Below, in pieces: positions 1 to 8,627 of a stretch of DNA of 64,000 bases. Within the stretch, counting starts at the first letter, position 1. Every line of letters begins with the position of its first letter. Origin of the DNA: Catellatospora bangladeshensis. Lineage in GTDB: Bacteria; Actinomycetota; Actinomycetes; Mycobacteriales; Micromonosporaceae. The stretch lies in NCBI RefSeq assembly GCF_016862575.1, contig NZ_BONF01000017.1:62001-126000 (forward strand), read 5' to 3'. The notes under the pieces are model-generated. The model ran no database searches and had not been told where the DNA came from. It saw nothing but the letters and a program-made list of their open reading frames with translations. A program made the position numbers and the translations under genes.

Positions 1-1
1 G

Positions 2-595
2 GGCACCCGAACCGTCAGCTGGCGCTGCGCCCAGGCCGACTGCGGCCGTCAATGGGACCTCGTCGGCCTGGCCGACGTCGACCGCGACGGCCGCACCGAC
101 GTGACGTGGTGGAACGGGCAGACCGGTGACGTGTCCACGTGGCTTCTCGACACGTCCGGCACCGTCCGTGGCACGCAGGCGCTGGACTGGCGCTACGCCA
201 ACGGCAACCCGTACTGCCAGGGCTGGCGGCCCCTCGCCGTCGGTGACCTCACCGGTGAGGGCGTCGCGGACTTGCTGTGGGTCAACAATGCCGACGGCGC
301 GCTGTCGGTCTGGCATCTCGACGGCTCAGGCCATGTCCTGGGCACCAGGTCCCTCGGCGTGAGCCCCGCCGGTTCCTTCGGCTGCCGCGGGGCGAGCTCA
401 TGGCTGCTCGGGCTCACCGACGTCGACGGCAACCGCTCCACCGATGTGGTCTGGTACGCCTGGCACGCTGGGTTGGTGACGAGTTGGCTGACCAACTCCG
501 CGGGCACCGTCGTGGCGACCCAGCCGGTCGACTGGCGTTGCGACGCGCAGTCCGGATGTGCCTACGACTGGCACGCGGTGGCGTTGATGCATTGA
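2..595 (+). CDS. FG-GAP/VCBS repeat protein, C-terminal part
   Basis: The frame is open to the left edge, so the N-terminus is missing; 197 residues remain. They consist of repeated blades of the type DVDRDGRTDVTWW, DLTGEGVADLLWV and DVDGNRSTDVVWY, each followed by a strand such as STWLLD or SVWHLD. This is the pattern of secreted FG-GAP/VCBS beta-propeller domains, which bind calcium through the Asp-rich loop and usually form the C-terminal half of secreted enzymes or adhesins. Paired Cys residues in the blades suggest disulfides and export. The enzymatic part, if any, lies outside the window. A second, unrelated protease with similar repeats lies at 58771-60339. Confidence 0.8.
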   Translation, partial: GTRTVSWRCAQADCGRQWDLVGLADVDRDGRTDVTWWNGQTGDVSTWLLDTSGTVRGTQALDWRYANGNPYCQGWRPLAVGDLTGEGVADLLWVNNADGALSVWHLDGSGHVLGTRSLGVSPAGSFGCRGASSWLLGLTDVDGNRSTDVVWYAWHAGLVTSWLTNSAGTVVATQPVDWRCDAQSGCAYDWHAVALMH

Positions 596-803
596 GCGCG
601 AACTCTCCGCCGGACTCCGTTCGGATGTCCGGGCTCGCTCGGCTGTTCCTCGAGCAGATCAGCCCGCGCACAGGGCCAGCGCTGAATGTCACGGCTCTGC
701 CCGCAGTGCTGATCGGTCACTGCCGGCAACAGTTCCAGCAGGTCACGGCCATGCCCCGGCCGTCCCGGACACGGACAAGCGCACCCGGCCGCGGATGTCC
801 ACC

Positions 804-812
804 TGATACTGT
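804..812 (+). promoter_or_regulatory. possible extended -10 element of the lanthipeptide locus
   Basis: TGATACTGT at 804-812 resembles an extended -10 box (TGN followed by TACTGT) and lies about 30 bp upstream of the start at 843. No convincing -35 hexamer is seen. The rest of 596-842 shows no gene. Confidence 0.3.
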
Positions 813-842
813 TATGGAACGTTTAGCGGGGAAGGAAATGAA

Positions 843-1262
843 ATGAGCGACGATTCGTTCAGCCAACACCCGTACGTCGACGGCGTCCGTCCCGACCCGG
901 CTGCGGCGCCGCTGGACGTCAGAGAACTGGTGGGTTTCGCAGGCAACAGCAGCAGGCCGGGCTACCAGCGGATCTACCTGACCTTGGCGCTCGACTACTA
1001 CGCCGAGTTCGCCACCGGTGATCTGCTGTATTCGACACAGGTGTCCGCGGACGCGTCGCCGTTTCCCGGCCACGAGGTGAACGCCGTCACCGTGCGACGC
1101 GACGCGCCCATCGATTACACCTGGACCAGCCACGGCCAGCGGACGACCGATTTCGACCTCGACGCCCGGCTGGAGGCGCTGCCCCGGGATCTGTTGGGGC
1201 CCTTCGAACCCCGCCGGACCGAACCCAGGTTCACCTGCCCGAGCCGTCTTTGCCCGCAGTGA
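843..1262 (+). CDS. candidate lanthipeptide precursor (leader-like domain plus short core)
   Basis: A 139-residue protein with a good ribosome site (GGGGAAGGAA) before ATG 843. It is the first gene of a unit followed after 16 nt by LanC and then LanB. Residues about 35-105 look like a small folded beta-type domain (RIYLTLALDYYAEF, then EVNAVTVRRDAPIDYTW), not a classical short FNLD leader. The last residues are RFTCPSRLCPQ: Thr131, Cys132, Ser134 and Cys137, with Thr126 just before. Cys occurs only in this tail, which fits dehydration of Thr/Ser and thioether closure (for example Ser134-Cys137 and Thr126-Cys132). The role as LanB/LanC substrate is inferred from position and tail. I do not recognise the leader family with certainty; a partner protein is the alternative. 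Confidence 0.6.
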   Translation: MSDDSFSQHPYVDGVRPDPAAAPLDVRELVGFAGNSSRPGYQRIYLTLALDYYAEFATGDLLYSTQVSADASPFPGHEVNAVTVRRDAPIDYTWTSHGQRTTDFDLDARLEALPRDLLGPFEPRRTEPRFTCPSRLCPQ

Positions 1263-1278
1263 GTCGTACGGCTCGCGC

Positions 1279-2604
1279 ATGACCGGCCCCTCGGTGACTT
1301 CGACCGCCCTCCGTCAGCCGGGTCCGCGGCCATGGCGGGCAGTCGCCACGGCGAGCCAGCGGGAACGAGCGCAGCGACTGGCATTGAGCATCGCGGGCAC
1401 GCTGCGCCGGCCGCCGGCCGCCGCGCCGACTAGGAAGTGGCTGCGCTCCTCGGTTGCCGAAGGCGACGCCGGAATGGCCCTGATGTGCGGCTACGTCGGC
1501 GCCTGCTCCGGTGACCCCGCCTGGTGGGCGCGGGCCCACCAGGCTCTGCAGAGTGCCGTGACGTTCGCCGCTCACGAAGGACCCGTGCCTTCCGGGTTGT
1601 TCGACGGCCTGGCAGGGCTCGGTTTCGTGGCGTCGTCGCTCGCCCGGGAAGGCAGGAGCTATCAGCGCCTGCTGGCATCGATCGACGACGCGCTGCACAC
1701 GTACCTCGGCCGGTTGCCGAGCGACGACGGCGCCGGACATCCGCGGTCCGACTTCGATGCCGAGGGCGGCCTTTCCGGCGTGGGCACGTACCTGCTGCAG
1801 CGAATCGACCAGCCGGGCGGCCGGGCCGCCGCGACCAGGGTGGCGCAGCTGCTGATCGGCGATGCTCTCGACCCTGCCACGCCACCACCGTGGGCGAAGG
1901 TCGGCGACGCGGTGCATGGATTCTTCCGCACCCGGTTCCCGCACGGTTTCGTCGATTGCGGGCTCGCCCACGGGGTGGCCGGACCGCTGGCGTTCCTGGC
2001 CCGCGCGCGGGCGCTGGGTGTGCAGGCCGAAGGGCTCGACGCAGCCACTCGGCATCTAATCACGTGGCTGGATGCGAATCGACGCGATGACGCCTACGGC
2101 CCGCGGTGGCCGGTGGGCGTTTCGCTCGACACCACCGGACACGTCGCCGGCTTCGACGACTCCGGTGAACCGCCACCTGACGCCTGGTGTTACGGGACAC
2201 CCGGGGTGGCGCGGGCGCTGTGGCTGGCCGGCACCGCCACCGACGACGGCACCGCGTGCGAGCGGGCGGCCGATGCGATGCTCGCGGTCTACCCGCGGTG
2301 GGCCGACTGCCGACATGTAATCGCGCCGGGACTGTGTCACGGCCTGGCCGGCCTGCTGCAGATCACGATGCGGTTCCACCATGACACCGGCGACGAGCGG
2401 TTCGCCCACCACGCTCGGGCACTTCTCGACCGCCTGCTCGTGCTCTACGAGCCCGACAGCGCCTACGGCTACCGCGAGCACGGCCATCCGCGTAACCCGG
2501 ACAACCCCGGGTTCGTCGACGGTGCCGCCGGGGTGGCGATGACCCTGCTCGCCGCGTCGACCGACGTGGCTCCGGACTGGGACAGGATGCTGCTCATTGC
2601 CTGA
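1279..2604 (+). CDS. lanC: LanC-type lanthionine cyclase
   Basis: 441 residues, the normal size for LanC. These zinc enzymes add cysteine thiols to dehydroalanine or dehydrobutyrine in the precursor. The zinc ligands are visible: Cys304 in CYGTPG, and Cys353-His354 in CHGLAG. Other GxxG turns of the alpha/alpha barrel are SGLFDGLAGLGF, CGLAHGVAGPLAF and FVDGAAGVAM. ATG 1279 has only a poor ribosome site, so translation may follow from the precursor gene ending 16 nt upstream. The 3' end overlaps the lanB start by 8 nt. Cytoplasmic, probably acting in a complex with LanB. Confidence 0.92.
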   Translation: MTGPSVTSTALRQPGPRPWRAVATASQRERAQRLALSIAGTLRRPPAAAPTRKWLRSSVAEGDAGMALMCGYVGACSGDPAWWARAHQALQSAVTFAAHEGPVPSGLFDGLAGLGFVASSLAREGRSYQRLLASIDDALHTYLGRLPSDDGAGHPRSDFDAEGGLSGVGTYLLQRIDQPGGRAAATRVAQLLIGDALDPATPPPWAKVGDAVHGFFRTRFPHGFVDCGLAHGVAGPLAFLARARALGVQAEGLDAATRHLITWLDANRRDDAYGPRWPVGVSLDTTGHVAGFDDSGEPPPDAWCYGTPGVARALWLAGTATDDGTACERAADAMLAVYPRWADCRHVIAPGLCHGLAGLLQITMRFHHDTGDERFAHHARALLDRLLVLYEPDSAYGYREHGHPRNPDNPGFVDGAAGVAMTLLAASTDVAPDWDRMLLIA

Positions 2605-5600
2605 CGACCCGTGCGAGCAGCTCAGGCCGAGGGTTCCCGAGTGCTCGAAGCCCGCCGCCACAGGACGCTACCGGCCCGCCGGGTGGGGGTTACTACGCGC
2701 TCCGTTCCTGCCCGTCGAGTCCTACACCGCGATGGCGCACCCACCGTCGCCGGGAGGCTCGCCGCTCGGCGATGCGCTGAACGACCCCCGGGTGCGCGCG
2801 GCGCTGACCGTCGGCAACCCCGCTGTCATGGACGCGCTCAACCGTGCCGACCGGGTGGCGGACGGCTCCCGATTGGCCAGGACGCTGCAGCGCTACCTGG
2901 TCCGTATGTCCACCCGGCCCACCCCTTATGGACTGTTCGCCGGGGTCGCGCTCGTGGAGTGGGCCGGCACCACGGACGTGGAACTCGGGAGAGCTCGACC
3001 GCGGACCCGGACCCGCCCGGACATGCAATGGCTGCTCGCCCTGGTGTTCGACATCGAGTCAGACCCTGCCGTGCGCAGGCACCTGTCGTATGTCGCCAAC
3101 CCCGAGCTCACCGAGCGGGCAGGTCGCCTGTTCGCTCCGGCGGACTCCGCGGGCGGCACCGGCGATGGCACGCGGTCGACCGTCTCGGTCCGTGCCACCG
3201 CTCTGGTACGCCGAGCAGTCGCCCTGAGCCGCAGCCCGATTCGACACGATGACCTGGTCGCCGAGCTGGCCGCCCTGGCACGCGCACCGGTCGCCCGGGT
3301 CGAGGTGCTCGTGGAGCAGTTGTGGCAGCGGCGGCTCCTGCTGACCGACCTGCGCCCGCCCTTGACCAACCACGATCCCGCACAGTACGTCGCGGACAAA
3401 CTGGCCGGCATCGCGCAGGCGGCCGAGGCGCACTGTGCCCTGAGCGCGCTGCTCGCGGCGATGGCGAAGTTCGACACCTGCCCGATGACGGACGCCGAAG
3501 CGGCGTACAGCCGTCTGCTCGAGATGGCGGGCGGCGTGGAACACGCGTGCGCCGCCGAGCCGCCTCAGGTCGACATGGCGCTGCCGCTGGTCGGATCACG
3601 CCTGCATCGCTCCGTCGCCGACGATGCCGCGCACGCCGCCGAGCTGCTCCTCCGGCTGTCCCCCGAGCACCACTGCGGTGGCCTGACCGCGGCATACCGG
3701 GCACGCTTCGAGCAGCGCTACGGAATCGGCCGGGCGGTGCCGCTGCTGGCGGCGCTCGACCCCAACGCAGGGCTCGGATCGCCGTACGCCGGGGCCGGCA
3801 CGCCCGCACCGAGCGGATACACGGCCCGAGATCAGCTCCTGATGGAGCTGGCCGCGAACGCCCTGTGCGAAGGCCGCTCCTGCGTCGAACTCGACCAGGC
3901 GACCGTGGAGCGACTGTCCAGCCCCCTGCCGGCGAGTCGTGCGCCCCTGTCGTTGGACGTGTCGGCGCTAGTGGTCGCCGAGTCCGCCGCCGACGTGGAC
4001 GCCGGAAACTACCGCCTCGTCGTCGGCCCCAGCCTGGGCGCCGCAGCCGCGGGCAGGATCCTGGGCCGGTTCGCCGATCTGCTGGGTGAGCCCGCCAGAA
4101 CCGCGCTGGAAGACGTGCATTCGCACGAATCCGAGCTGTCGCCCGAGGTCGTCTTCGCCGAGCTGGCCTATCTGCCGATGACCGCCAGGAGCGCCAACGT
4201 CGCCATCCGGCAGCACTCCCGGCGGCACGAACTCGTCGTGGGCGTGTCGCCGGGTGTGTCGCCCTCCGGCGTGATCCCTCTCGACGAACTCGCCGTCGAA
4301 TCGACCGGTGAGCGGTTCCGGCTGTGGTGGCCTGCGCGCGGTGCCGAGGTGGCGGTCGTCGCGGGGCACATGCTCAACCCGGGCACGGGCCCCGACGTGT
4401 GCTGTTTCCTCGCCGACGTGGGAGCCGACGCCCGCGCGCCGTTCACGCCGTTCGACTGGGGTGCCGCCGCGATGCTGCCGGTGCTGCCGCGGATCCAGGT
4501 CGGACGCATCGTCCTGTGCCCGGCACGGTACCTTTCCACCCCGCTGATCGAGGCCGCGAAGGCATCCGAGTCTGCTGCCGCCTTCAGGCCGGCCGTGATG
4601 CATTGGCGGACGAGGCTGCGGGTGCCCCGATACGTCAACGTGGGCACGTTCGACTACCGGCTCCTGGTCGACCTGGACAGCGCCGCCGAACTCGACGCGC
4701 TGCGACACCAGCTACGCCGCCACCCCGCCCCGAACCGGCTCATCGTCGAAGAGGCGCTGCCCGGCCCCGAACACGCGTGGCTGCCGGGACCCGGCGGCCG
4801 ATACCTCAGCGAGGTCGTGGTGCCGCTGTTCCGGACCGCCAGGGACTACCCGCAGGCCGACCCCCCGGCGCATCCGCGGCCGATGGACTCGCCGGCCCGG
4901 ATCCGGCCGCCCGGCAGCGACTGGCTGTACTTCAAGCTGTACTGCCCGCCGGCGTTCGAAGACGACGTCATCGTCGAAGCCGGCCGCGAAGCCGCCCACG
5001 CGATCGAAGCCGGCCTTGCCGACCGCTGGTTCTTCGTCCGCTACGCCGACCCCGAACCCCACGTGCGCCTGCGCCTGCATGGCCGCCCGGACGACCTGAC
5101 CGGCACGCTGTTCCGCCGACTCTGCGCCTGGGCCGGTCAACTGCTCAACCGAGGGCTGTGCTCGAGCTTCACCGTCGACACCTACGAACGTGAACTCGAC
5201 CGCTACCACGGCCCGGCAGGAATGGCTCACGCAGAAGCCGTCTTCGACGCGGACAGCTGCGCCGTCGTCGACATCCTGGCGCTGCGCCGGGCCGGGCGGC
5301 TCATCGTCGACGACATCGTTCTGGCAGCCCTGACCTGCTACCACCTTCTTGACGCGCTGGACGATGACGAGCATCACCGCGCCTGGTACAGCAAGCTGCT
5401 GCGCCACCGTCCGCCGCCCGATCCAGCCCGGGCCGCCAGGGTACGCGAACTGCGCACCCTGATCACCGCCGGACCCGCCGGGCACCCGTGCGGGCAGGAA
5501 CTTTCGACCATCCTCGCCGACAGGCGGGCCAGGCTCGCCAGGCCGGCTGCGCAAGCCGATCCCGCGTTGCTCACCGACCACCTTCACATGCACCACAACC

Positions 5601-5707
5601 GCCTGCTCGGCCGGCACGGCTGCGAGCGGGAGGCGCTCATCACGCTCGGCAAGGTGCTCCACGGGTTGTTCGTCGCACCGCACCGCAACACTGAGTCCGA
5701 GAGGTAG
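2597..5707 (+). CDS. lanB: LanB-type lantibiotic dehydratase, full length
   Basis: 1036 residues, typical of complete class I LanB enzymes. These dehydrate Ser/Thr by glutamyl-tRNA-dependent glutamylation (N-terminal domain, about 1-760) and glutamate elimination (SpaB_C-type domain, about 774-1030). The C-terminal domain shows DWLYFKLYCPP and RWFFVRYADPEPHVRLRLHG, hallmarks of that family. The N-terminal domain has the typical LVRMSTRPTPYGLFAGV. The start is TTG 2597, inside the end of lanC and preceded by GGACAGGA, so the two genes are translationally coupled. The presence of both domains in one chain separates it from split thiopeptide-type LanBs. Confidence 0.93.
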   Translation: MPDDPCEQLRPRVPECSKPAATGRYRPAGWGLLRAPFLPVESYTAMAHPPSPGGSPLGDALNDPRVRAALTVGNPAVMDALNRADRVADGSRLARTLQRYLVRMSTRPTPYGLFAGVALVEWAGTTDVELGRARPRTRTRPDMQWLLALVFDIESDPAVRRHLSYVANPELTERAGRLFAPADSAGGTGDGTRSTVSVRATALVRRAVALSRSPIRHDDLVAELAALARAPVARVEVLVEQLWQRRLLLTDLRPPLTNHDPAQYVADKLAGIAQAAEAHCALSALLAAMAKFDTCPMTDAEAAYSRLLEMAGGVEHACAAEPPQVDMALPLVGSRLHRSVADDAAHAAELLLRLSPEHHCGGLTAAYRARFEQRYGIGRAVPLLAALDPNAGLGSPYAGAGTPAPSGYTARDQLLMELAANALCEGRSCVELDQATVERLSSPLPASRAPLSLDVSALVVAESAADVDAGNYRLVVGPSLGAAAAGRILGRFADLLGEPARTALEDVHSHESELSPEVVFAELAYLPMTARSANVAIRQHSRRHELVVGVSPGVSPSGVIPLDELAVESTGERFRLWWPARGAEVAVVAGHMLNPGTGPDVCCFLADVGADARAPFTPFDWGAAAMLPVLPRIQVGRIVLCPARYLSTPLIEAAKASESAAAFRPAVMHWRTRLRVPRYVNVGTFDYRLLVDLDSAAELDALRHQLRRHPAPNRLIVEEALPGPEHAWLPGPGGRYLSEVVVPLFRTARDYPQADPPAHPRPMDSPARIRPPGSDWLYFKLYCPPAFEDDVIVEAGREAAHAIEAGLADRWFFVRYADPEPHVRLRLHGRPDDLTGTLFRRLCAWAGQLLNRGLCSSFTVDTYERELDRYHGPAGMAHAEAVFDADSCAVVDILALRRAGRLIVDDIVLAALTCYHLLDALDDDEHHRAWYSKLLRHRPPPDPARAARVRELRTLITAGPAGHPCGQELSTILADRRARLARPAAQADPALLTDHLHMHHNRLLGRHGCEREALITLGKVLHGLFVAPHRNTESER

Positions 5708-5710
5708 CAC

Positions 5711-6358
5711 GTGCACCCACTGGCGAGCGTGTTCGAGCAGATCTATCGGGACAGGCTGTGGACCGACGGGTCCGGTCCCGGCTCCGATCCGGCCAACACC
5801 GGACGGTATCGAGTGTTCATCGAGCAGTTCCTCGTCCAGAACGACGTCCGGACCGTCGTCGACCTCGGATGCGGCGACTGGCGCTCGTCGAGGTTGATCG
5901 ACTGGAACGGTGCCGGGTATCTGGGCGTCGACGTCGTCGAGTCGGTCATCGTGCTGAACAAGCAGCGCTACCAGGCCGGCGACATCCGGTTCGCGCGACT
6001 GGACGACGAGGACGAACTGCCCCACGCGGACCTGCTCATCGTCAAGGACGTCCTGCAGCACCTGCCGAACAGCGAAATCCACCGTTTGTCGAGGCTCCTC
6101 GGACGGTTCAGCCGGGCGTTGGTGACCAACACCGTCACGTCCGAACTGCACCGACCTGATGGCACGGTGGTGCGCATCGCGGACGTCAACACCGACGTGC
6201 CGGCGGGGTCCATGCGCCCCGTCGACGTGCTCGGGGCCCCGTTCCACTGGCCCGGCACGGAAGTCCTCCGGTACAGCTGCCCGTGGCCGCGGCTCGGAGC
6301 GTGGGAGACGAAGTCGACAGTGCTGATCCGCACCGCGCTCTCCGACGCTCGCGGCTGA
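5711..6358 (+). CDS. class I SAM-dependent methyltransferase of the lanthipeptide locus
   Basis: 215 residues from GTG 5711, three nucleotides after the lanB stop and with a ribosome site GAGAGG inside the end of lanB. Motif I is VVDLGCGDW (residues about 50-58), followed by LGVDVVESV and the acidic post-I strand; DLLIVKDVLQHLP is motif II/III of Rossmann-fold methyltransferases. Its position as last gene of the unit suggests tailoring of the lanthipeptide (inference). The methyl acceptor cannot be told from sequence; it does not look like the protein L-isoaspartyl methyltransferases found in some lanthipeptide loci. Confidence 0.8.
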   Translation: MHPLASVFEQIYRDRLWTDGSGPGSDPANTGRYRVFIEQFLVQNDVRTVVDLGCGDWRSSRLIDWNGAGYLGVDVVESVIVLNKQRYQAGDIRFARLDDEDELPHADLLIVKDVLQHLPNSEIHRLSRLLGRFSRALVTNTVTSELHRPDGTVVRIADVNTDVPAGSMRPVDVLGAPFHWPGTEVLRYSCPWPRLGAWETKSTVLIRTALSDARG

Positions 6359-6394
6359 GCCCGCCATGTCGGTGCCGCCGCGAGGTGCACACCG

Positions 6395-8035
6395 TCAGCA
6401 CGCCAGTTCGAGGATGCCGTACTTCACGAGCTGAGCTATCTGCGGGAAGCACCGCTGCCGCGGATCGGGTGACTCATCGGCCACGCGTGCCATCAGTTCG
6501 GAAATCGGAATCTTGCCGTCGCTGGCGCACGTGGCCAGGATCTTCGCACAGATCTCCAGTTCCTCCGACAACTCGGTCACCCGCAGGAACCGCAACCCGT
6601 TCTTGGCGAGCTCGGCACCTTGCGCACTGACCTGGACCGGTGCGTCGACGTTTATCAACGAAGTCGGATGGGCCCGGAACGTGTCGAGGTAGTCGAATCC
6701 GAGTTCGTCGCACGACGCTTCGTCGGCCCGCTCCTCCGCGTTCAGCAGTTCGAGCCAGAGCTCTTCGTACCGGCGGACGACGACCGGCCAGTCGTAGTGC
6801 TGCAGCACGCGACGCCGCGCCTCGGCGCCCATGTGCGCGCGCAGCTCGGGGTCGTCGATCAGCTGTTCGAGATATGCCGTCAGGCTTCGCAGGTCGACCG
6901 ACGCCGCCTGGCCCAACTGCCGGTACAGCTCCAGCGGCTCCCACAGAAACGGCGTGTGACGGAGGTGCTCGAAACAGTCCGCCCACTGCGTGGGAGCGAG
7001 AAACCCGGTGACGCCGTGCTGCACCGTGTCGCGGTGCCCGTCCCAGTCCGATGCGATCACCGGAAGCCCGCATGCCATCGCCTCGATCACCGTCTGACCG
7101 AAGGTCTCCTGCACGCTGTCGGTGGGTGACACGAACACATCCGCCGCGTCGTACAGGGCGCGCTTGACTTCACTCGTCGGATTCGGCACGACCGTGACCA
7201 TGTCGCCCACACCCACTTCGCCGGCGAAGGCCTCCAGCTTGGGCGCGATCCGGTGCGGCACGTCGTCGCCGGCGAGGACCAGCGCGGCGATCGCACGCTG
7301 CTTCGGCGGCAGACGCCGAAAGGCGAGGATCAACGGGAAGAGATCAGCTTTGTAGTACGCCGAGAACCTCCCCAGATAGAGGATCACCACCGCCCCGGGA
7401 GCCAGGCCGAGTCGTGCTCGGGCCTGCGCCTTGTCGCCGGGCCGGAGTTTCGTGGCATCCGTGCCCAACGGGATGACCGGCAACCGGGCCCTGATCATCT
7501 GCGGCGCCGAAGCGGTCGAGGCCAGCCGCTCGACGGCAGCGCGACCGGCGCGGCTGGTGCAAACCAAGGCGTCGTGGCCGCGCAGCGCCATCAGAAGCGC
7601 ACCGAATGCGTACCAGAACCCGGGTCCACCCGAAATGCTGTGCGTGACACCGGTGATTGGCCATCGGCGGTCGCCCACGAACGCACGCAGGTTCACCAGT
7701 CCTTGGAGGCCGGGATCGCGGATGCCGTCCTCGCCCGATGAGCCAGGGTGGAAAAGCACCATGCGGTCGCGGCGCGCGGCATCGGGATAGTCGGCGAGAA
7801 GGACCGGCCGCACACGCTCCCGGTTCGGGTAGGCCGTCAGCTGCTCCCCGGCCACCGCCAGCTGGCGCCGCGTCGTGCACGGCAGATACATGGCTTCGCA
7901 CCGCGAATGCTGCAGCACCGCACGCAGCAGGCCCGCCTTGGCGACTTCGGCTCCCCAGATCCCGGACTCCGCAGGGCGCTCGTCCTTATACGCCTCGATC
8001 GGCAAGGGCAGTGAGGCGATGGTCATGAAATACAT
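6395..8035 (-). CDS. GT4-family glycosyltransferase with extra C-terminal winged-helix-like domain
   Basis: 546 residues from ATG 8035, which has AGGA 7 nt upstream; a longer form from 8107 lacks a ribosome site. The GT-B fold is clear: N-terminal acceptor domain with THSISGGPGFWYAFGAL, and a nucleotide-sugar domain with VVILYLGRFSAYYKADLF, VFVSPTDSVQETFGQTVIEAMACGLPVIASDWDG. Beyond the GT domain, residues about 450-546 add a domain ending in helices ICAKILATC-DGKIPISELMARV and IAQLVKYGILEL, reminiscent of PqqD-like or other winged-helix peptide-binding folds. It converges on the methyltransferase gene with a 36-nt gap. Glycosylation of the lanthipeptide is an inference from location. Confidence 0.8.
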   Translation of the reverse strand: MYFMTIASLPLPIEAYKDERPAESGIWGAEVAKAGLLRAVLQHSRCEAMYLPCTTRRQLAVAGEQLTAYPNRERVRPVLLADYPDAARRDRMVLFHPGSSGEDGIRDPGLQGLVNLRAFVGDRRWPITGVTHSISGGPGFWYAFGALLMALRGHDALVCTSRAGRAAVERLASTASAPQMIRARLPVIPLGTDATKLRPGDKAQARARLGLAPGAVVILYLGRFSAYYKADLFPLILAFRRLPPKQRAIAALVLAGDDVPHRIAPKLEAFAGEVGVGDMVTVVPNPTSEVKRALYDAADVFVSPTDSVQETFGQTVIEAMACGLPVIASDWDGHRDTVQHGVTGFLAPTQWADCFEHLRHTPFLWEPLELYRQLGQAASVDLRSLTAYLEQLIDDPELRAHMGAEARRRVLQHYDWPVVVRRYEELWLELLNAEERADEASCDELGFDYLDTFRAHPTSLINVDAPVQVSAQGAELAKNGLRFLRVTELSEELEICAKILATCASDGKIPISELMARVADESPDPRQRCFPQIAQLVKYGILELAC

Positions 8036-8356
8036 CGATGATTCCTGGCTCAGGACCGCTGTTGGCTGACCGCGGGTTCCGATATGCGGCTTTTGAGAGC
8101 CTGCCATGGCGGACGGCAGGTAGCTACTGCCGCCGCATCACGGCCACGGGCGTGGTGAACATTTCACCCAAACGGTGAGAGGGCGTCGGCACCGCCCGCT
8201 TCGCATCTGCCGTCAGCGTCGTCGCCCCAGTGGCGTCAGCGGCCGCGGACTGCCTGCACCACCTGCACGCCGACGGCCCGGGTCAGCTGCCGGCAGGTCG
8301 GGGTCTCACACCGTCGAGGGCGAGGCCGGCCAGCTGCGGCAGCAGCCACGGACCGA

Positions 8357-8548
8357 TTATCTGCTGGAACCCTGCCGGGGCGAAGTGCCGGTGCGATCGG
8401 CGTTGACGTACTGGAACAGCGGCCAGTGCCACAGGTACACGCCGTAAGAGATGCGCCCCCGCCAGACCATGTCATGAGGTCGGCTGACCCACCGAGCCGT
8501 ACTGCTGTTCGCCGACGGCCGCGCGGTCGGCCTCGGCTCCCGCGCCAT
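8357..8548 (-). pseudogene. fragment of an acyltransferase family 3 (OafA-like) gene
   Basis: On the minus strand between about 8470 and 8396 the frame reads GRISYGVYLWHWPLFQYVNA, the signature SYGxYLWHWP of membrane acyltransferase-3 enzymes. A complete member has about 350-400 residues and ten membrane helices; here only this loop survives, and the frame stops at 8357. Just beyond, another minus frame (8395-8290) reads FAPAGFQQIIGPWLLPQL before a stop, probably another decayed piece. The remaining 8036-8627 sequence shows no intact gene. Confidence 0.6.
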
Positions 8549-8627
8549 CGTTGACGTATTGCGGCGACCGATGTAGCTGTTGATGTTGAGAGCCGATATA
8601 TGCCGTACACGTTCGCGGGAGGAGCCG

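Noticed and set aside
596-842. Possible gene between the FG-GAP protein and the precursor
   Set aside because: The open frames here are continuations of shadows and lack starts and codon bias.
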